Positions 54,484 to 63,872 of a DNA stretch of 64,000 nucleotides are shown here, one piece after another. The position numbers were made by a program, and so were the translations under genes. The DNA lies in NCBI GenBank assembly GCA_041395165.1, contig JAWLBA010000004.1, positions 1-64,000 on the forward strand. Direction: 5' to 3'. This DNA comes from JAIBCM01 sp041395165 (lineage in GTDB: Bacteria; Verrucomicrobiota; Verrucomicrobiia; JADLBR01; JAIBCM01). Positions within the stretch are counted from its first letter, which is position 1. Every line of letters begins with the position of its first letter. The notes under the pieces were generated by a model. That model saw nothing but the letters and a program-made list of their open reading frames with translations, was not told the origin of the DNA and made no database searches.

Positions 54484-55245
54484 TTACTCCGGTCCTATCA
54501 ATGGAATCCTCGTTGTAAATTGTTGCACGTAAGGTTGGATGCCATTGCGATACATTTCCGAACCCTTTTCAAACCAGCCATTAGGATCAATCCCCTGCGC
54601 TTTAATTTTTCGAGTGGCTTGGGCGTTAAGCGCTTTGAATTCGATCTGAACAGAAGCTGGCAAATTCGTTTTAACGGTAAGTGGATAATTCATCACAACA
54701 CCGTTTGTGTCGAGCGCTGTGACTTGAAAATCCCACACGTAGGCAGCCAAGGTGCTATCTGTAGCATTATCGCGATTGGCCGGTGCCGGTTGAAAAAGTT
54801 GAGAAGGATTACCCAAAAGAGGAAAAGTGTCGTCGCTATTACGGAAGTAACGTTTTAACATAAAAGCGCCTCGAGAATCGTCCCAATAACAGTAAAACCC
54901 TACTGCGCAGACATCGCTTTTACCTCCGTTATTTTTAACTGTGGTTAAAGCATAGATTTCTTGATTCGGAGGCGTTGGCGATGGCGATCGTTCGCCCAAT
55001 ACCAAAGTAGCCACTTGCGAATTCCCTCGTAATGTATTACGCAGATCACGAGAAATAATATGCAAAGCCGCGCGCGCTTCGCGAAAGGCATCGGTGCGTT
55101 GCTCGGCATTTTGCCACGTGCGCATAGATAATTCAAAAATTTGAAAAAGCAATGCCATCAATAGCGACAAAACTGCCATGGAAATAAGCAACTCGAGTAA
55201 GGTAAAAGCTTTTTTACGTGATCGAAGGCAGGTTATTTTTTTCAT
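54484..55245 (-). CDS. GspJ-like minor pseudopilin
   Basis: A 253-residue protein with prepilin signal RKKAFTLLELLISMAVLSLL (cleavage before Phe, Glu5) and GspJ-like helix continuation (RDLRNTLRGNS). The C-terminal region is beta-rich. In type II secretion GspJ forms the tip complex with GspI and GspK, whose likely counterparts flank it. The gene overlaps the GspI-like gene by 4 bases. Confidence 0.82.
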   Translation of the reverse strand: MKKITCLRSRKKAFTLLELLISMAVLSLLMALLFQIFELSMRTWQNAEQRTDAFREARAALHIISRDLRNTLRGNSQVATLVLGERSPSPTPPNQEIYALTTVKNNGGKSDVCAVGFYCYWDDSRGAFMLKRYFRNSDDTFPLLGNPSQLFQPAPANRDNATDSTLAAYVWDFQVTALDTNGVVMNYPLTVKTNLPASVQIEFKALNAQATRKIKAQGIDPNGWFEKGSEMYRNGIQPYVQQFTTRIPLIGPE

Positions 55246-55718
55246 TTCAAATCCCCCACAAACGATACAAATTTTAAACCACCAACACTATTCGTAGGTA
55301 ACCAAGTCACGCTTAAAGCCACTTCATTCACACGACTAGGATTGCTTGTCGGAAAATTGGTTGGACTATTGTTAAAGTCTAAATTAAGAAAAAAAACGCT
55401 TTCTGCGCTTTCCGCATTAGTGATGTTGCCATTAATATCGCTATAAAGTTGCAAAGGTCCATTTTGAGAAGACAAATTCACATCCTCCCCAAATAATTCC
55501 ACCTTATCAAACGGCTGAGAACGCAAAGTCGAATAAATCGATTGTGCCATTAACGCAGCACGAGTTTCATTAGCTGTATCGCGACTCGAGTTGAGGCCTG
55601 AAGGCAACAAACCTAAAATAGCAATAATCCCAATCGCTACCACCCCTACCGCTGCCACAACTTCCACAAGTGAAAAAGCGGAAGATTTTTTCTTCAGAGA
55701 AAACCATTTTATTTTCAT
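55242..55718 (-). CDS. GspI-like minor pseudopilin
   Basis: A 158-residue protein with prepilin signal KKKSSAFSLVEVVAAVGVVA (cleavage before Phe, Glu5), short helix and a small beta head. The size and the AVGVVAIGIIAILGLLPSG helix suit GspI/PilV. It starts 5 bases after the GspH-like gene and overlaps GspJ-like, so the set is expressed together. Confidence 0.82.
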   Translation of the reverse strand: MKIKWFSLKKKSSAFSLVEVVAAVGVVAIGIIAILGLLPSGLNSSRDTANETRAALMAQSIYSTLRSQPFDKVELFGEDVNLSSQNGPLQLYSDINGNITNAESAESVFFLNLDFNNSPTNFPTSNPSRVNEVALSVTWLPTNSVGGLKFVSFVGDLK

Positions 55719-55723
55719 AAAAG

Positions 55724-56394
55724 TTAGCGGTTCCCTCCCGTTTCAACACTTTCCGGTGGCGTCCAATGCACTAATCCGGTGTAAAGCGAAACACGAATCT
55801 CATCGAAATAAATCGCTTCTCGACTCTGCTCCGCGACTTGCCCCGCTTTGGAAGTAAAAACTTCTTTACCATCCTCGCCCACAAAACCTTCAAAAATATA
55901 AAAGGCTAACTGATTAGAATCCGTAGGAGTGCTAACAGCTCCCATTTCATCAAATTGAATATATTTTAAATTAATAGAGCCTCCGCCGGAAAAATCGCGC
56001 GGCACGGGAAAGTTAAGGGTTTGAGTTGAGCCAAAAAGGATTGTGCATCATTTCGCAACGCTGTGCCTTCCGGTAAAAAATTCCAACGCGACACAGCAAC
56101 AATATTACTCTTTCCATCATCGGTTTGTTGATAAATCGCAAAGGAACGGTGACGATATTTTTCCGGGGCAGAAGCATCGGCAAAAACCATATAAACCGGT
56201 CGCCCTTGTGAAATCGCCAAAGATCGCGCTTGCGAAAAACCGCTTAATAAAGTCGAGATGGCCCCCTTTTTTCCTGAAACCGTTGTCACACTTTTTAAAG
56301 CTGGCAACGAGATAGCGCTTAACAACGCGATAATGGCGATAACAGCCATTAACTCAATCAACGTAAAACCGTGTTGCTGTTTCAGGTTTCTCAT
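55724..56394 (-). CDS. GspH-like minor pseudopilin, frameshifted
   Basis: The N-terminus KQQHGFTLIELMAVIAIIAL is a perfect prepilin signal (Gly-Phe cleavage, Glu5), followed by GspH/FimT-like QARSLAISQGRPVYMVF. The frame stops at 55966, but the next frame carries on (VPRDFSGGGSINLKYIQFDE) to TGA at 55724, directly before the GspI-like gene. One base (a T in TTC near 56003) is missing. Reconstructed length about 223 residues. First gene of the second pilus locus. Confidence 0.83.
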
Positions 56395-56500
56395 CTCCTA
56401 TAAAGATCGCTATTTTTAACAAAAAGACAAGAAAAATTTTGTATATACTTTGTAAATCGAAAAATAACTACTTTTAGCTAAAGCCTAGCAGCCTAATCAC

Positions 56501-57001
56501 CTAATAAATATCTTCGTAATCTCGATGACGCGCATCATTCGAAGGTCGCGAATGAGAGCGATCCCCCGCTGGTGGAATCATAACAACAGGCAAGCGCAAA
56601 TCGAGAGAACCGTGTTGCCCTAACGATTCATAACGCTCCAACTCGAAAACGTCTAACATCTTATTCATCATGGGTTCATAACCCTTGCGTGCCCAATAAC
56701 GACCATACAAACGATATTGAAAATTTTGATCCGCTGTGCGGCTACCAAGACTTCGATGCGGCGCCAAACATTTATCCTCTTTCAAAAGAACTAAACGCGC
56801 ATCATCCCAGGACTGTTCAGGACGCTTAACCCATCCCCAAACCTGTAAATTCGTATAATAAACACGCTGCCCAAGCCAATATTCAGGCGGGTTAGCATTT
56901 AACTCAGCCGCAGTAATGTCCGGCCTATCTGGTGAGTCAGGCACCGTAGCACAACCCACAATAAACAATAACATTCCGAAAATTAAAAAAGTGTTTTTCA
57001 T
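56501..57001 (-). CDS. Lipoprotein of unknown function
   Basis: A 166-residue protein with lipoprotein signal (LIFGMLLFIVGC; Cys17 as lipid anchor). After a Pro/Asp-rich stretch comes a domain with many Trp, Tyr and Arg (YWLGQRVYYTNLQVWGWVKR, YRLYGRYWARKGYEP). I do not recognise it. The next residues after Cys (ATV) do not forbid outer-membrane sorting. Same strand as the following secreted protein and the ispG group, with small spacers. Confidence 0.62.
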   Translation of the reverse strand: MKNTFLIFGMLLFIVGCATVPDSPDRPDITAAELNANPPEYWLGQRVYYTNLQVWGWVKRPEQSWDDARLVLLKEDKCLAPHRSLGSRTADQNFQYRLYGRYWARKGYEPMMNKMLDVFELERYESLGQHGSLDLRLPVVMIPPAGDRSHSRPSNDARHRDYEDIY

Positions 57002-57040
57002 TTTTCCCTCTACATTTCTCTGTGTGCTTGGTAGCTAAAA

Positions 57041-57730
57041 TTAATTTGTCCACTTCCCATTTTTACTCGATAAAAATGGCAAAGCTCCAGAAGAATAATC
57101 GGTCTTTCCAATCGCTCCAACCATCTTCACACCCGTCGTCTCTCGAAACTTTTGAGAATAATATTCGCCCGAATGACAGCCCCAACTTTGAGTCTTCGCG
57201 CCTTTCGCAAAAATACCTCGCTTTAATTGACTCAAATCGCGCGTGTGCAAAAAGACAACAGAACACGCATCAATTTCATTGCTATAATCAAACATCCAAT
57301 TCGCTTTATTGCTATGTCCAAAAAAATCCAACGATCGAATCGGTTGTTCATGACGATCTTGCCCTTCATTTAAATAACGAATCAAAATTTCAGTTTCATC
57401 AAACCAAATCAATCGCACTCCCAACTCTTGAGCTTTAGCTTCGACTTGACTCATTAAATCCTGCCCTTCTTCCACAGAGCGCCGTTGATAAGAAGGTCGA
57501 TAAACCACCCAAGTCAACAAATCATCAACACCCTTTTCCTGTTGAATTTGTTGCAAACGAATTCCCGCACTTTTAATAAAATTCCCCCAATAAACATCAT
57601 GCGTCGGATTGCGCTCTCTTTCCCATTTTCTTAACGCTGGTCCACCACTGACCACAATATATTCATCGGCATAAGCTAAACTTGCACTCAACAACAAACT
57701 AAAAAATAAAAATTTAAAATGTAATTTCAT
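57041..57730 (-). CDS. Secreted protein with possible caspase-like His-Cys dyad
   Basis: A 229-residue protein with signal peptide (HFKFLFFSLLLSASLAYA). The C-terminal half has the layout of clan CD peptidases: SLDFFGHSNKANW with His139 after a strand, then QSWGCHSGEYYSQ with Cys185 after another strand, and VKMVGAIGKTDYSSG near the end, a strand followed by a polar loop. The N-terminal half is alpha/beta with a YIVVSGGPALRKW start. Family not identified; the protease idea rests on the dyad spacing only. Encoded just downstream of ispG. Confidence 0.5.
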   Translation of the reverse strand: MKLHFKFLFFSLLLSASLAYADEYIVVSGGPALRKWERERNPTHDVYWGNFIKSAGIRLQQIQQEKGVDDLLTWVVYRPSYQRRSVEEGQDLMSQVEAKAQELGVRLIWFDETEILIRYLNEGQDRHEQPIRSLDFFGHSNKANWMFDYSNEIDACSVVFLHTRDLSQLKRGIFAKGAKTQSWGCHSGEYYSQKFRETTGVKMVGAIGKTDYSSGALPFLSSKNGKWTN

Positions 57731-57757
57731 AATTCTCTATCGCTACATCTTCTATAA

Positions 57758-59533
57758 TTAAACACTTGCCGTTTCCTGCTTCTCGGTCGGTTCCTGCCAT
57801 TTGCCATGCTCACGAATCAGATCCACTAAACGATCCACCGCTTCCACCTCAGGAATATTAAATTTTACCGGCGTTTTTCCAACATAAAGATTAATCTTGC
57901 CCGGAGCGCCTCCTACATAACCAAAATCCGCGTCAGCCATTTCCCCAGGCCCATTCACAATACAACCCATAATCGCGATTTTCACCCCTTTTAAATGGTC
58001 CGTGCGACTTTTAATCCGCGCCGTCACCGTCTGCAAATTAAACAAAGTGCGTCCACAACTAGGACACGCAACATAATCCGTTTTAAAACTGCGACATCCT
58101 GCCGCTTGCAAAATATTATAAGCCAAGCGCAAACAAGCCCCCGCGCCCGGCTCGCGTCGCACTAAAATCGCATCCCCAATTCCATCACACAACAACGCAC
58201 CCAACGTAGTGGATGCAGCCAATAATGCTTTGACAGGATCCGGCGTTTCTTGAGAAACCTCCAATGTGTCCTTAAGAAGAATAGGATTCGTCGCACCAAT
58301 TTGATCCAATCTCGCTGCCAACAAACGAAACGCAGCAATAGCATTCAATCCCACCCCATCCGCCACAGTCACTAATTGGCCATTAGCCGGTTTTTCAAAT
58401 TCTTCCAAAGGCGAAAGCTCAGCAATCGCCATTGTTTCATAAATTCCTTCCGGCTTCACATCATCGCCCGGCTTGATCCGCGGCGCTACCTTATCCCAAA
58501 CTGCTTGCGGCACCACCACACGCACCAACTCCTCGCCTCCAAACCGCATGCCATTCTGCTCGACAACATGCGTCGAACGACGCGCGAAATGAAAAGGATC
58601 GCGTTTTTCAACAATATTTAAATGCATCACATCCGTAGCATTTTTCGACAAAACAGGAATCTGCTCGATCAACGCTTCGCAAACCGGAATTTCATGCGGA
58701 CTATCCTCCGTCAAACTCACGCGAATCGTGTCACCCACACCTTCATGAAGCAACGTGCCAATACCAATCGCACTTTTAATGCGACCATCCTCCCCCTCGC
58801 CCGCTTCCGTCACGCCCGTGTGAATGGGATAATTCCAGTCCGACCCCTCTGCATCCAATTTAGTCACCAATAAACGATAAGCCTCAATCATCACTTTCGG
58901 ATTTGACGCCTTCATCGAAAACAAAAAATTATGAAAGTCACACTGACGCGCAATTCGCGCAAATTCCAAAGCGCTTTCCACCATCCCCAATGGCGTGTCA
59001 CCAAACCGATTCATGATGCGATCTGATAAAGAACCGTGATTCGTTCCAATTCGCATGGCAATTCCACGACGTTTACACAACTCAACCAATGGCCGAAACG
59101 CCCCTTCCAATCTTCCTACCTCCTCAGCATAAGCTTCATCGGTGTATTCTTTGACCACAAATTTTTTCTTATCAATAAAATTACCCGGATTAATCCTCAC
59201 CTTTTCCACCCATTGCGCCGCCTCCATAGCAGCTTCCGGTTTAAAATGAATATCCGCCACCAATGGAACCGTAACACCACGTCGATTCAATTCTTCACGA
59301 ATATTCTTTAAATTCGCCGCATCTTTAACTGTCGGCGCAGTAATACGAACCATTTGACATCCTACCTTTACCAAATCCAATGTCTGCTGCACACATGCGT
59401 TTGTGTCCATCGTGTCACACGTCAACATGGACTGACGCACGATAGGATTAACACCTCCAATTCGCACCTGACCAACCGTAATTTCTCGAGTTTTGCGACG
59501 TCGATAAAAAAAAGCTGGTTGAGGATAATTCAT
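57758..59533 (-). CDS. ispG: 4-hydroxy-3-methylbut-2-enyl diphosphate synthase IspG, long form
   Basis: IspG makes HMBPP in the MEP isoprenoid pathway with a 4Fe-4S cluster. The 591 residues exceed the 370-400 of the E. coli type because of an inserted middle domain, as in chlamydiae, verrucomicrobia, Bacteroidetes and plants. Seen: TIM-barrel motifs (LVADIHFKPEAAMEAA, RIGTNHGSLSDRI) and cluster ligands in CPSCGRTLFNLQ and MGCIVNGPGEMADADFG. It is 14 bases after rseP; dxr lies two genes upstream. Confidence 0.95.
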   Translation of the reverse strand: MNYPQPAFFYRRRKTREITVGQVRIGGVNPIVRQSMLTCDTMDTNACVQQTLDLVKVGCQMVRITAPTVKDAANLKNIREELNRRGVTVPLVADIHFKPEAAMEAAQWVEKVRINPGNFIDKKKFVVKEYTDEAYAEEVGRLEGAFRPLVELCKRRGIAMRIGTNHGSLSDRIMNRFGDTPLGMVESALEFARIARQCDFHNFLFSMKASNPKVMIEAYRLLVTKLDAEGSDWNYPIHTGVTEAGEGEDGRIKSAIGIGTLLHEGVGDTIRVSLTEDSPHEIPVCEALIEQIPVLSKNATDVMHLNIVEKRDPFHFARRSTHVVEQNGMRFGGEELVRVVVPQAVWDKVAPRIKPGDDVKPEGIYETMAIAELSPLEEFEKPANGQLVTVADGVGLNAIAAFRLLAARLDQIGATNPILLKDTLEVSQETPDPVKALLAASTTLGALLCDGIGDAILVRREPGAGACLRLAYNILQAAGCRSFKTDYVACPSCGRTLFNLQTVTARIKSRTDHLKGVKIAIMGCIVNGPGEMADADFGYVGGAPGKINLYVGKTPVKFNIPEVEAVDRLVDLIREHGKWQEPTEKQETASV

Positions 59534-59547
59534 AATGAATGCCTATT

Positions 59548-60990
59548 TTATTTATGGATTGGTAGGTTCAGGTTCTGCAACAAATTCAATCTTTTCCTGC
59601 TTTTTAGCTTCTTCACCTGCCTTTTCAATTCTGAAAACATTTTTAAACCACGTGTGGCATCAAAAAATGTCACATACAACATGAAAGAAATTAAAATGAT
59701 CGCGAAAGCCGATTGCAAAGCCGAAACCAAGCGCGCCGGCAGTGGTCGACGAATCACACCCTCGATCGCTGACAACAAAATATGCCCCCCATCCACAACA
59801 GGAATAGGCAATAAATTCACAATAGCCAAATTGATATTAAGCACCACACTAAACCATAACACCAAACGAATATCCTCACGCAACAACATCAAATACATCA
59901 TCAAAATACCCAATGGCCCACTCATATGCTTAATCTTAATATCAGAATTAGGATCGGTAATCGCACCCATCGTTTTTTTCACTGAAATCAAACTATCCAA
60001 AACCAATTGAATGGGCGACGGGTGCACAATCGTCAACAAATCCTGTTTCCAACTTATCCCCACAAACGGCTCTGTAGCACCTTGAGGAATCTGCGGTGTA
60101 AAAACACCATTGTACTCCTTTCCCTCTCGTAAATAACTAAAGCTTAAAGGCTGATTATTATTTTTCACCACCACATCACTAAACAGGATGGGATGATAAA
60201 CTTTCTTACCATCAATACGGATAATTTCATCCCCCACACGTAATCCTGACATAGCTGCAGGCGAATTTTCCAATACCTCTCCCACAACCAATCGAACTGC
60301 GGGCATAATACCAACCCGGCGAATTCCAACTGCATCATCTTTTGTAGGCTGAATCAAAGTCGTAACCAATTCCGACACTCCATTAGGTAAAACACGTTCC
60401 ACATCAAATTGAATCTTGGATCGACGACTAAATGCAATCGCTTCAACAACACTATTCGGCGTCACTGCATAATCAGTAACTGGCTTATTATCAATTGCTA
60501 AAATCTTATCACCCGGCTCCAAAGGAATCTCTGCTTTAGCCGCGGGCATATTCGGCTCCACATAACCAATCACCGTCGTCATTCTCGACTCTTGAATCGG
60601 TCTTCCTACCCCACCAACAATCACCGCCAAAAAAACTCCAAATAACGCGCTAAATAAAGGTCCCCCTAAAGCTGCCCAAATTTTATCTATCGGCTTAGCT
60701 ACCGGTAACTCTTCCTTATCTAATTTACTTTCCCCCTCCAACATCTCCATCGGAGCCATCTGTGGCAGTGAGACATAACCTCCAAAAGGAATTGCACAAA
60801 TGCACCAATCCACACCTTTAATTTTCTTTTTCCATATGGGAGGACCAAACCCAACCGCAAACCGCTCCACCACCATGCCTCGAGCCAAAGCAAATAAAAA
60901 ATGGCCTAACTCATGAACAAAAATCGTAAGCCCGAACAGCAAAAAAACTGCAATAATAATACCGAGCCACACTAAAACTTCCCACATCAT
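59548..60990 (-). CDS. rseP: Site-2 protease RseP, PDZ-containing
   Basis: Membrane zinc protease that cuts within the membrane, for example anti-sigma factors. The 480-residue protein has VHELGHFLFA (HExxH) in the first helix, two PDZ regions (GDKILAIDNKPV and GDEIIRIDGKKV) and NLLPIPVVDGGH in a later helix, supplying the third ligand Asp. The C-terminal tail is Lys/Arg-rich. The dxr-rseP order is standard in many bacteria. Confidence 0.94.
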   Translation of the reverse strand: MMWEVLVWLGIIIAVFLLFGLTIFVHELGHFLFALARGMVVERFAVGFGPPIWKKKIKGVDWCICAIPFGGYVSLPQMAPMEMLEGESKLDKEELPVAKPIDKIWAALGGPLFSALFGVFLAVIVGGVGRPIQESRMTTVIGYVEPNMPAAKAEIPLEPGDKILAIDNKPVTDYAVTPNSVVEAIAFSRRSKIQFDVERVLPNGVSELVTTLIQPTKDDAVGIRRVGIMPAVRLVVGEVLENSPAAMSGLRVGDEIIRIDGKKVYHPILFSDVVVKNNNQPLSFSYLREGKEYNGVFTPQIPQGATEPFVGISWKQDLLTIVHPSPIQLVLDSLISVKKTMGAITDPNSDIKIKHMSGPLGILMMYLMLLREDIRLVLWFSVVLNINLAIVNLLPIPVVDGGHILLSAIEGVIRRPLPARLVSALQSAFAIILISFMLYVTFFDATRGLKMFSELKRQVKKLKSRKRLNLLQNLNLPIHK

Positions 60991-60994
60991 AAAT

Positions 60995-62152
60995 TTATTT
61001 TACCTCTTTCAAAACTTCTTTCGCTATTCTTCGCGCTTCCTGATCTCCTTGCAATATAGCCTCTAAATCGGGCGAAGCAACCTCCTTATGCCTTTCCATT
61101 ACCTTTTCTACTACTTCCCAAATTCCTGGAAGCGATAACCGTTCTTCCAAAAAATGTTGGACGGCTACTTCATTGGCCGCATTCAAAACAGCGGGCATCG
61201 TCCCTCCCTTGGCATCTGCCTCTCTAGCTAAACGCAAAGCCGGAAACCGTTTTTCATCCGGTGTTTCAAATGTTAAAGCCCTGACCTTGGCAAAATCCAA
61301 AGGCATCAAACTATTTTTCAAACGCTCCGGATAAGTCACCGCATATTGAATCGGGAAGCACATGTCTGAATAACTTAACTGCGCCAAAATAGAGCAATCC
61401 ACAAACTCCACCATCGAATGAATAATGCTTTGCGGATGCACCACCACATCCACCTTTTCCATTGGCAAATCAAACAACCAACGCGCTTCAATCATTTCTA
61501 GTCCCTTATTAAATAAAGTGGCCGAATCAATCGTAATTTTTTGTCCCATCACCCAAGTCGGATGTTTCAACGCTTGCGCTTTCGTCAACATCGGAAAATG
61601 CTCCAAAGGCGTCTCTAAAAAAGGCCCACCCGAAGCAGTTAAAATAATGCGTCGCACCTCTTCCACTTTACGACCTTCCACGCATTGAAAAATAGCATTA
61701 TGCTCAGAATCCACTGGCAACACTTTTACCCCTTTTGCTTTCGCCAATGGCATCACCACCTGCCCCGCCATCACCAAAATTTCTTTACTCGCCACCGCAA
61801 TATCCTTACCCGCACGAACTGCCGCTAAAGCAGGTTTTAATCCTCCTGTGCCCACAATTGCCACAATCACCAAATTCGCCTCTGCCAATTCGGCTAATTG
61901 AATCAACCCTTCTTCGCCCCAAACTACTTTTATCCCATTCGGCACACAATTTTCCAACCATTGCGCATCCTCTTGACTCATCACACTGATTAACGCAGGA
62001 CAAAACTCCTGAGCTTGCTTTAATAACAACTCACGATTCTTCCCACCTGCCAACCCGATCACCTTCATGCGATGAGGAATATCACGAGCCACTTTTAATG
62101 AACTCGTGCCAATGGAACCCGTAGAACCTAAAATAACAACTTTCTTTTGCAT
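60995..62152 (-). CDS. dxr: 1-deoxy-D-xylulose 5-phosphate reductoisomerase
   Basis: Second enzyme of the MEP pathway, NADPH-dependent. The nucleotide-binding start ILGSTGSIGTSSLKVARD, the metal/substrate residues in VDSEHNAIFQ, and WVMGQKITIDSATLFNKGLE with PMEKVDVVVHPQSIIHSM are all typical. The 385 residues are full length. 4 bases before rseP and 19 after cdsA. Confidence 0.97.
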   Translation of the reverse strand: MQKKVVILGSTGSIGTSSLKVARDIPHRMKVIGLAGGKNRELLLKQAQEFCPALISVMSQEDAQWLENCVPNGIKVVWGEEGLIQLAELAEANLVIVAIVGTGGLKPALAAVRAGKDIAVASKEILVMAGQVVMPLAKAKGVKVLPVDSEHNAIFQCVEGRKVEEVRRIILTASGGPFLETPLEHFPMLTKAQALKHPTWVMGQKITIDSATLFNKGLEMIEARWLFDLPMEKVDVVVHPQSIIHSMVEFVDCSILAQLSYSDMCFPIQYAVTYPERLKNSLMPLDFAKVRALTFETPDEKRFPALRLAREADAKGGTMPAVLNAANEVAVQHFLEERLSLPGIWEVVEKVMERHKEVASPDLEAILQGDQEARRIAKEVLKEVK

Positions 62153-62171
62153 CCGCTAAACTCCAGCCATA

Positions 62172-63029
62172 CTAAAGCGTTGCCCGTAATTGTAAAAATA
62201 AATACAACACCGGCGCAGTAAATAAAACGCTATCGATTAAATCCAACGCTCCGCCAATTCCCGGAATAAATCCGCCTGAATCCTTCACCTGCGTGTCACG
62301 TTTCATCACCGACTCCGCTAAATCACCCACCACACTCACCAGGGAAATAATTAAACCTAACCCAATTGCCCACTCCTTAGGAATCAACGCCAAACGCTCA
62401 GGGAATCCAACAATCAAACCATAACTCGCGCCCACCGCACACAAAACTCCAACTATAAAACCCTCCCAAGTTTTTTTCGGACTGACTTCTGGCAACAATT
62501 TATGGCGACCAAACAAACTTCCCCCCACATAAGCGCCAATATCTGTCATCTTTGTTACCAGTAATAAATACAGCAAAAGAAATGATTCTCGACCTGTCTC
62601 AGGAAAGTAAACCAAACGCGTCACAAAATTAAAAAGCCAAACCACATAAAAAATGCCGAAAAAAGTTACCGCCACCGTCAACACAGGCGTGGTTTGCGAG
62701 CGATCGAAAACCTGTCGCGACAAAATGCCCAGTAAAAAAATTAATAAACAAATGAGTTCGAAAAGCGCTTGCGATAAAAAAGTCACGCGCCCACTTAAAA
62801 TCAACCAACTGCCTATTAAAAAAAAGAGTCCGCTAACTATTCCAGTCTTACGAAAACTGCGAATGCCTTTATTGCGCAAAGCATAAAAAAATTCTCCTAA
62901 AGCAATTGTGCCAATCGCCGGAATTAATAATCCAAATCCCCAATCCCAATCAAAAATAATGACCCCTAAAATAAGTCCCCACAAAAGCAACGTAGAAAAA
63001 GCGCGTCTTAAAAAATTAGACTTTGCCAT
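62172..63029 (-). CDS. cdsA: Phosphatidate cytidylyltransferase
   Basis: CdsA makes CDP-diacylglycerol, the precursor of phospholipids. The protein (285 residues, about eight helices) carries the signature MKRDTQVKDSGGFIPGIGGA, with Ile where most have His in PGHGG, and SPKKTWEGFI. Its start overlaps the uppS stop by 14 bases. The His-to-Ile change is worth noting but the metal-binding Asp and Lys residues remain. Confidence 0.93.
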   Translation of the reverse strand: MAKSNFLRRAFSTLLLWGLILGVIIFDWDWGFGLLIPAIGTIALGEFFYALRNKGIRSFRKTGIVSGLFFLIGSWLILSGRVTFLSQALFELICLLIFLLGILSRQVFDRSQTTPVLTVAVTFFGIFYVVWLFNFVTRLVYFPETGRESFLLLYLLLVTKMTDIGAYVGGSLFGRHKLLPEVSPKKTWEGFIVGVLCAVGASYGLIVGFPERLALIPKEWAIGLGLIISLVSVVGDLAESVMKRDTQVKDSGGFIPGIGGALDLIDSVLFTAPVLYLFLQLRATL

Positions 63030-63744
63030 AACGTCTTTGTCGGTTTGAAAAATCTTTCAACGCTTCCAAAAATTGTATCTTCCGAAAATCGGGCCATAAA
63101 GTTGATGTTACATATAACTCAGTATACGATAACTGCCATAACAAAAAATTACTCAGACGCATTTCGCCACTGGTGCGAATCAATAAATCCGGTTCAGGAT
63201 AATAACGCGTGTAAAGATGGTGACTAATGACCGTTTCATCAATTTGCGCCCAATCCAAATGCCCACTTTGCACTTCTCGCACAATCGATCGCACCGCTTC
63301 CACAAGCTCGACACGACCACTATAACTCAGCGCCAAAATCAACGTTAACCCTGTGTTTCGACTCGTAGCAAGAATCGTGCGATGCAACTCCTCTTGTACA
63401 TCTTTTGGCAAATCTGTTAAACGCCCAATCGCTTGTAACTTGACATTATTCGTTTGCAACTCTGCCAATTCATCACGCAAAAACCGTTTTAAAAATTCCA
63501 TGAGAAGTTTGACTTCTGTTTTGGGTCGTAACCAATTTTCAACCGAAAACGCATAAAGCGTTAGATATTCCACGCCCACTTCACCCGCTGCACGAACCAC
63601 CGCACGAACCGATTCCACCCCCTGGCGATGCCCTTGAATACGCGGCAATCCTCTCTTCTTGGCCCAACGCCCGTTGCCATCCATGATAATAGCCACGTGA
63701 CGAGGAATCCGTTTTAAGTCATTATCATCAACCCCTTTTTTCAT
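63016..63744 (-). CDS. uppS: Undecaprenyl diphosphate synthase
   Basis: Makes the C55 lipid carrier for wall and LPS synthesis. The signature IIMDGNGRWAKKRGLPRIQG with catalytic Asp near residue 22, and DLLIRTSGEMRLSNFLLWQL near the end, are complete. 242 residues, normal length. It is the first gene of the uppS-cdsA-dxr-rseP-ispG run; the 128-base gap to lysS (63745-63872) must hold both divergent promoters, though I see no strong match. Confidence 0.97.
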   Translation of the reverse strand: MKKGVDDNDLKRIPRHVAIIMDGNGRWAKKRGLPRIQGHRQGVESVRAVVRAAGEVGVEYLTLYAFSVENWLRPKTEVKLLMEFLKRFLRDELAELQTNNVKLQAIGRLTDLPKDVQEELHRTILATSRNTGLTLILALSYSGRVELVEAVRSIVREVQSGHLDWAQIDETVISHHLYTRYYPEPDLLIRTSGEMRLSNFLLWQLSYTELYVTSTLWPDFRKIQFLEALKDFSNRQRRYGKV

Positions 63745-63872
63745 GACATCTCTACCTCTAGGCAGCTTCTGGAAGGGAACAAGACAATTTCATAATCATC
63801 TTCCATCCAAAAGATTAATTTTTGATTAAAGGACATTGACGAGTTTCTTGCTTTGCGTTTCACTCACCACCC

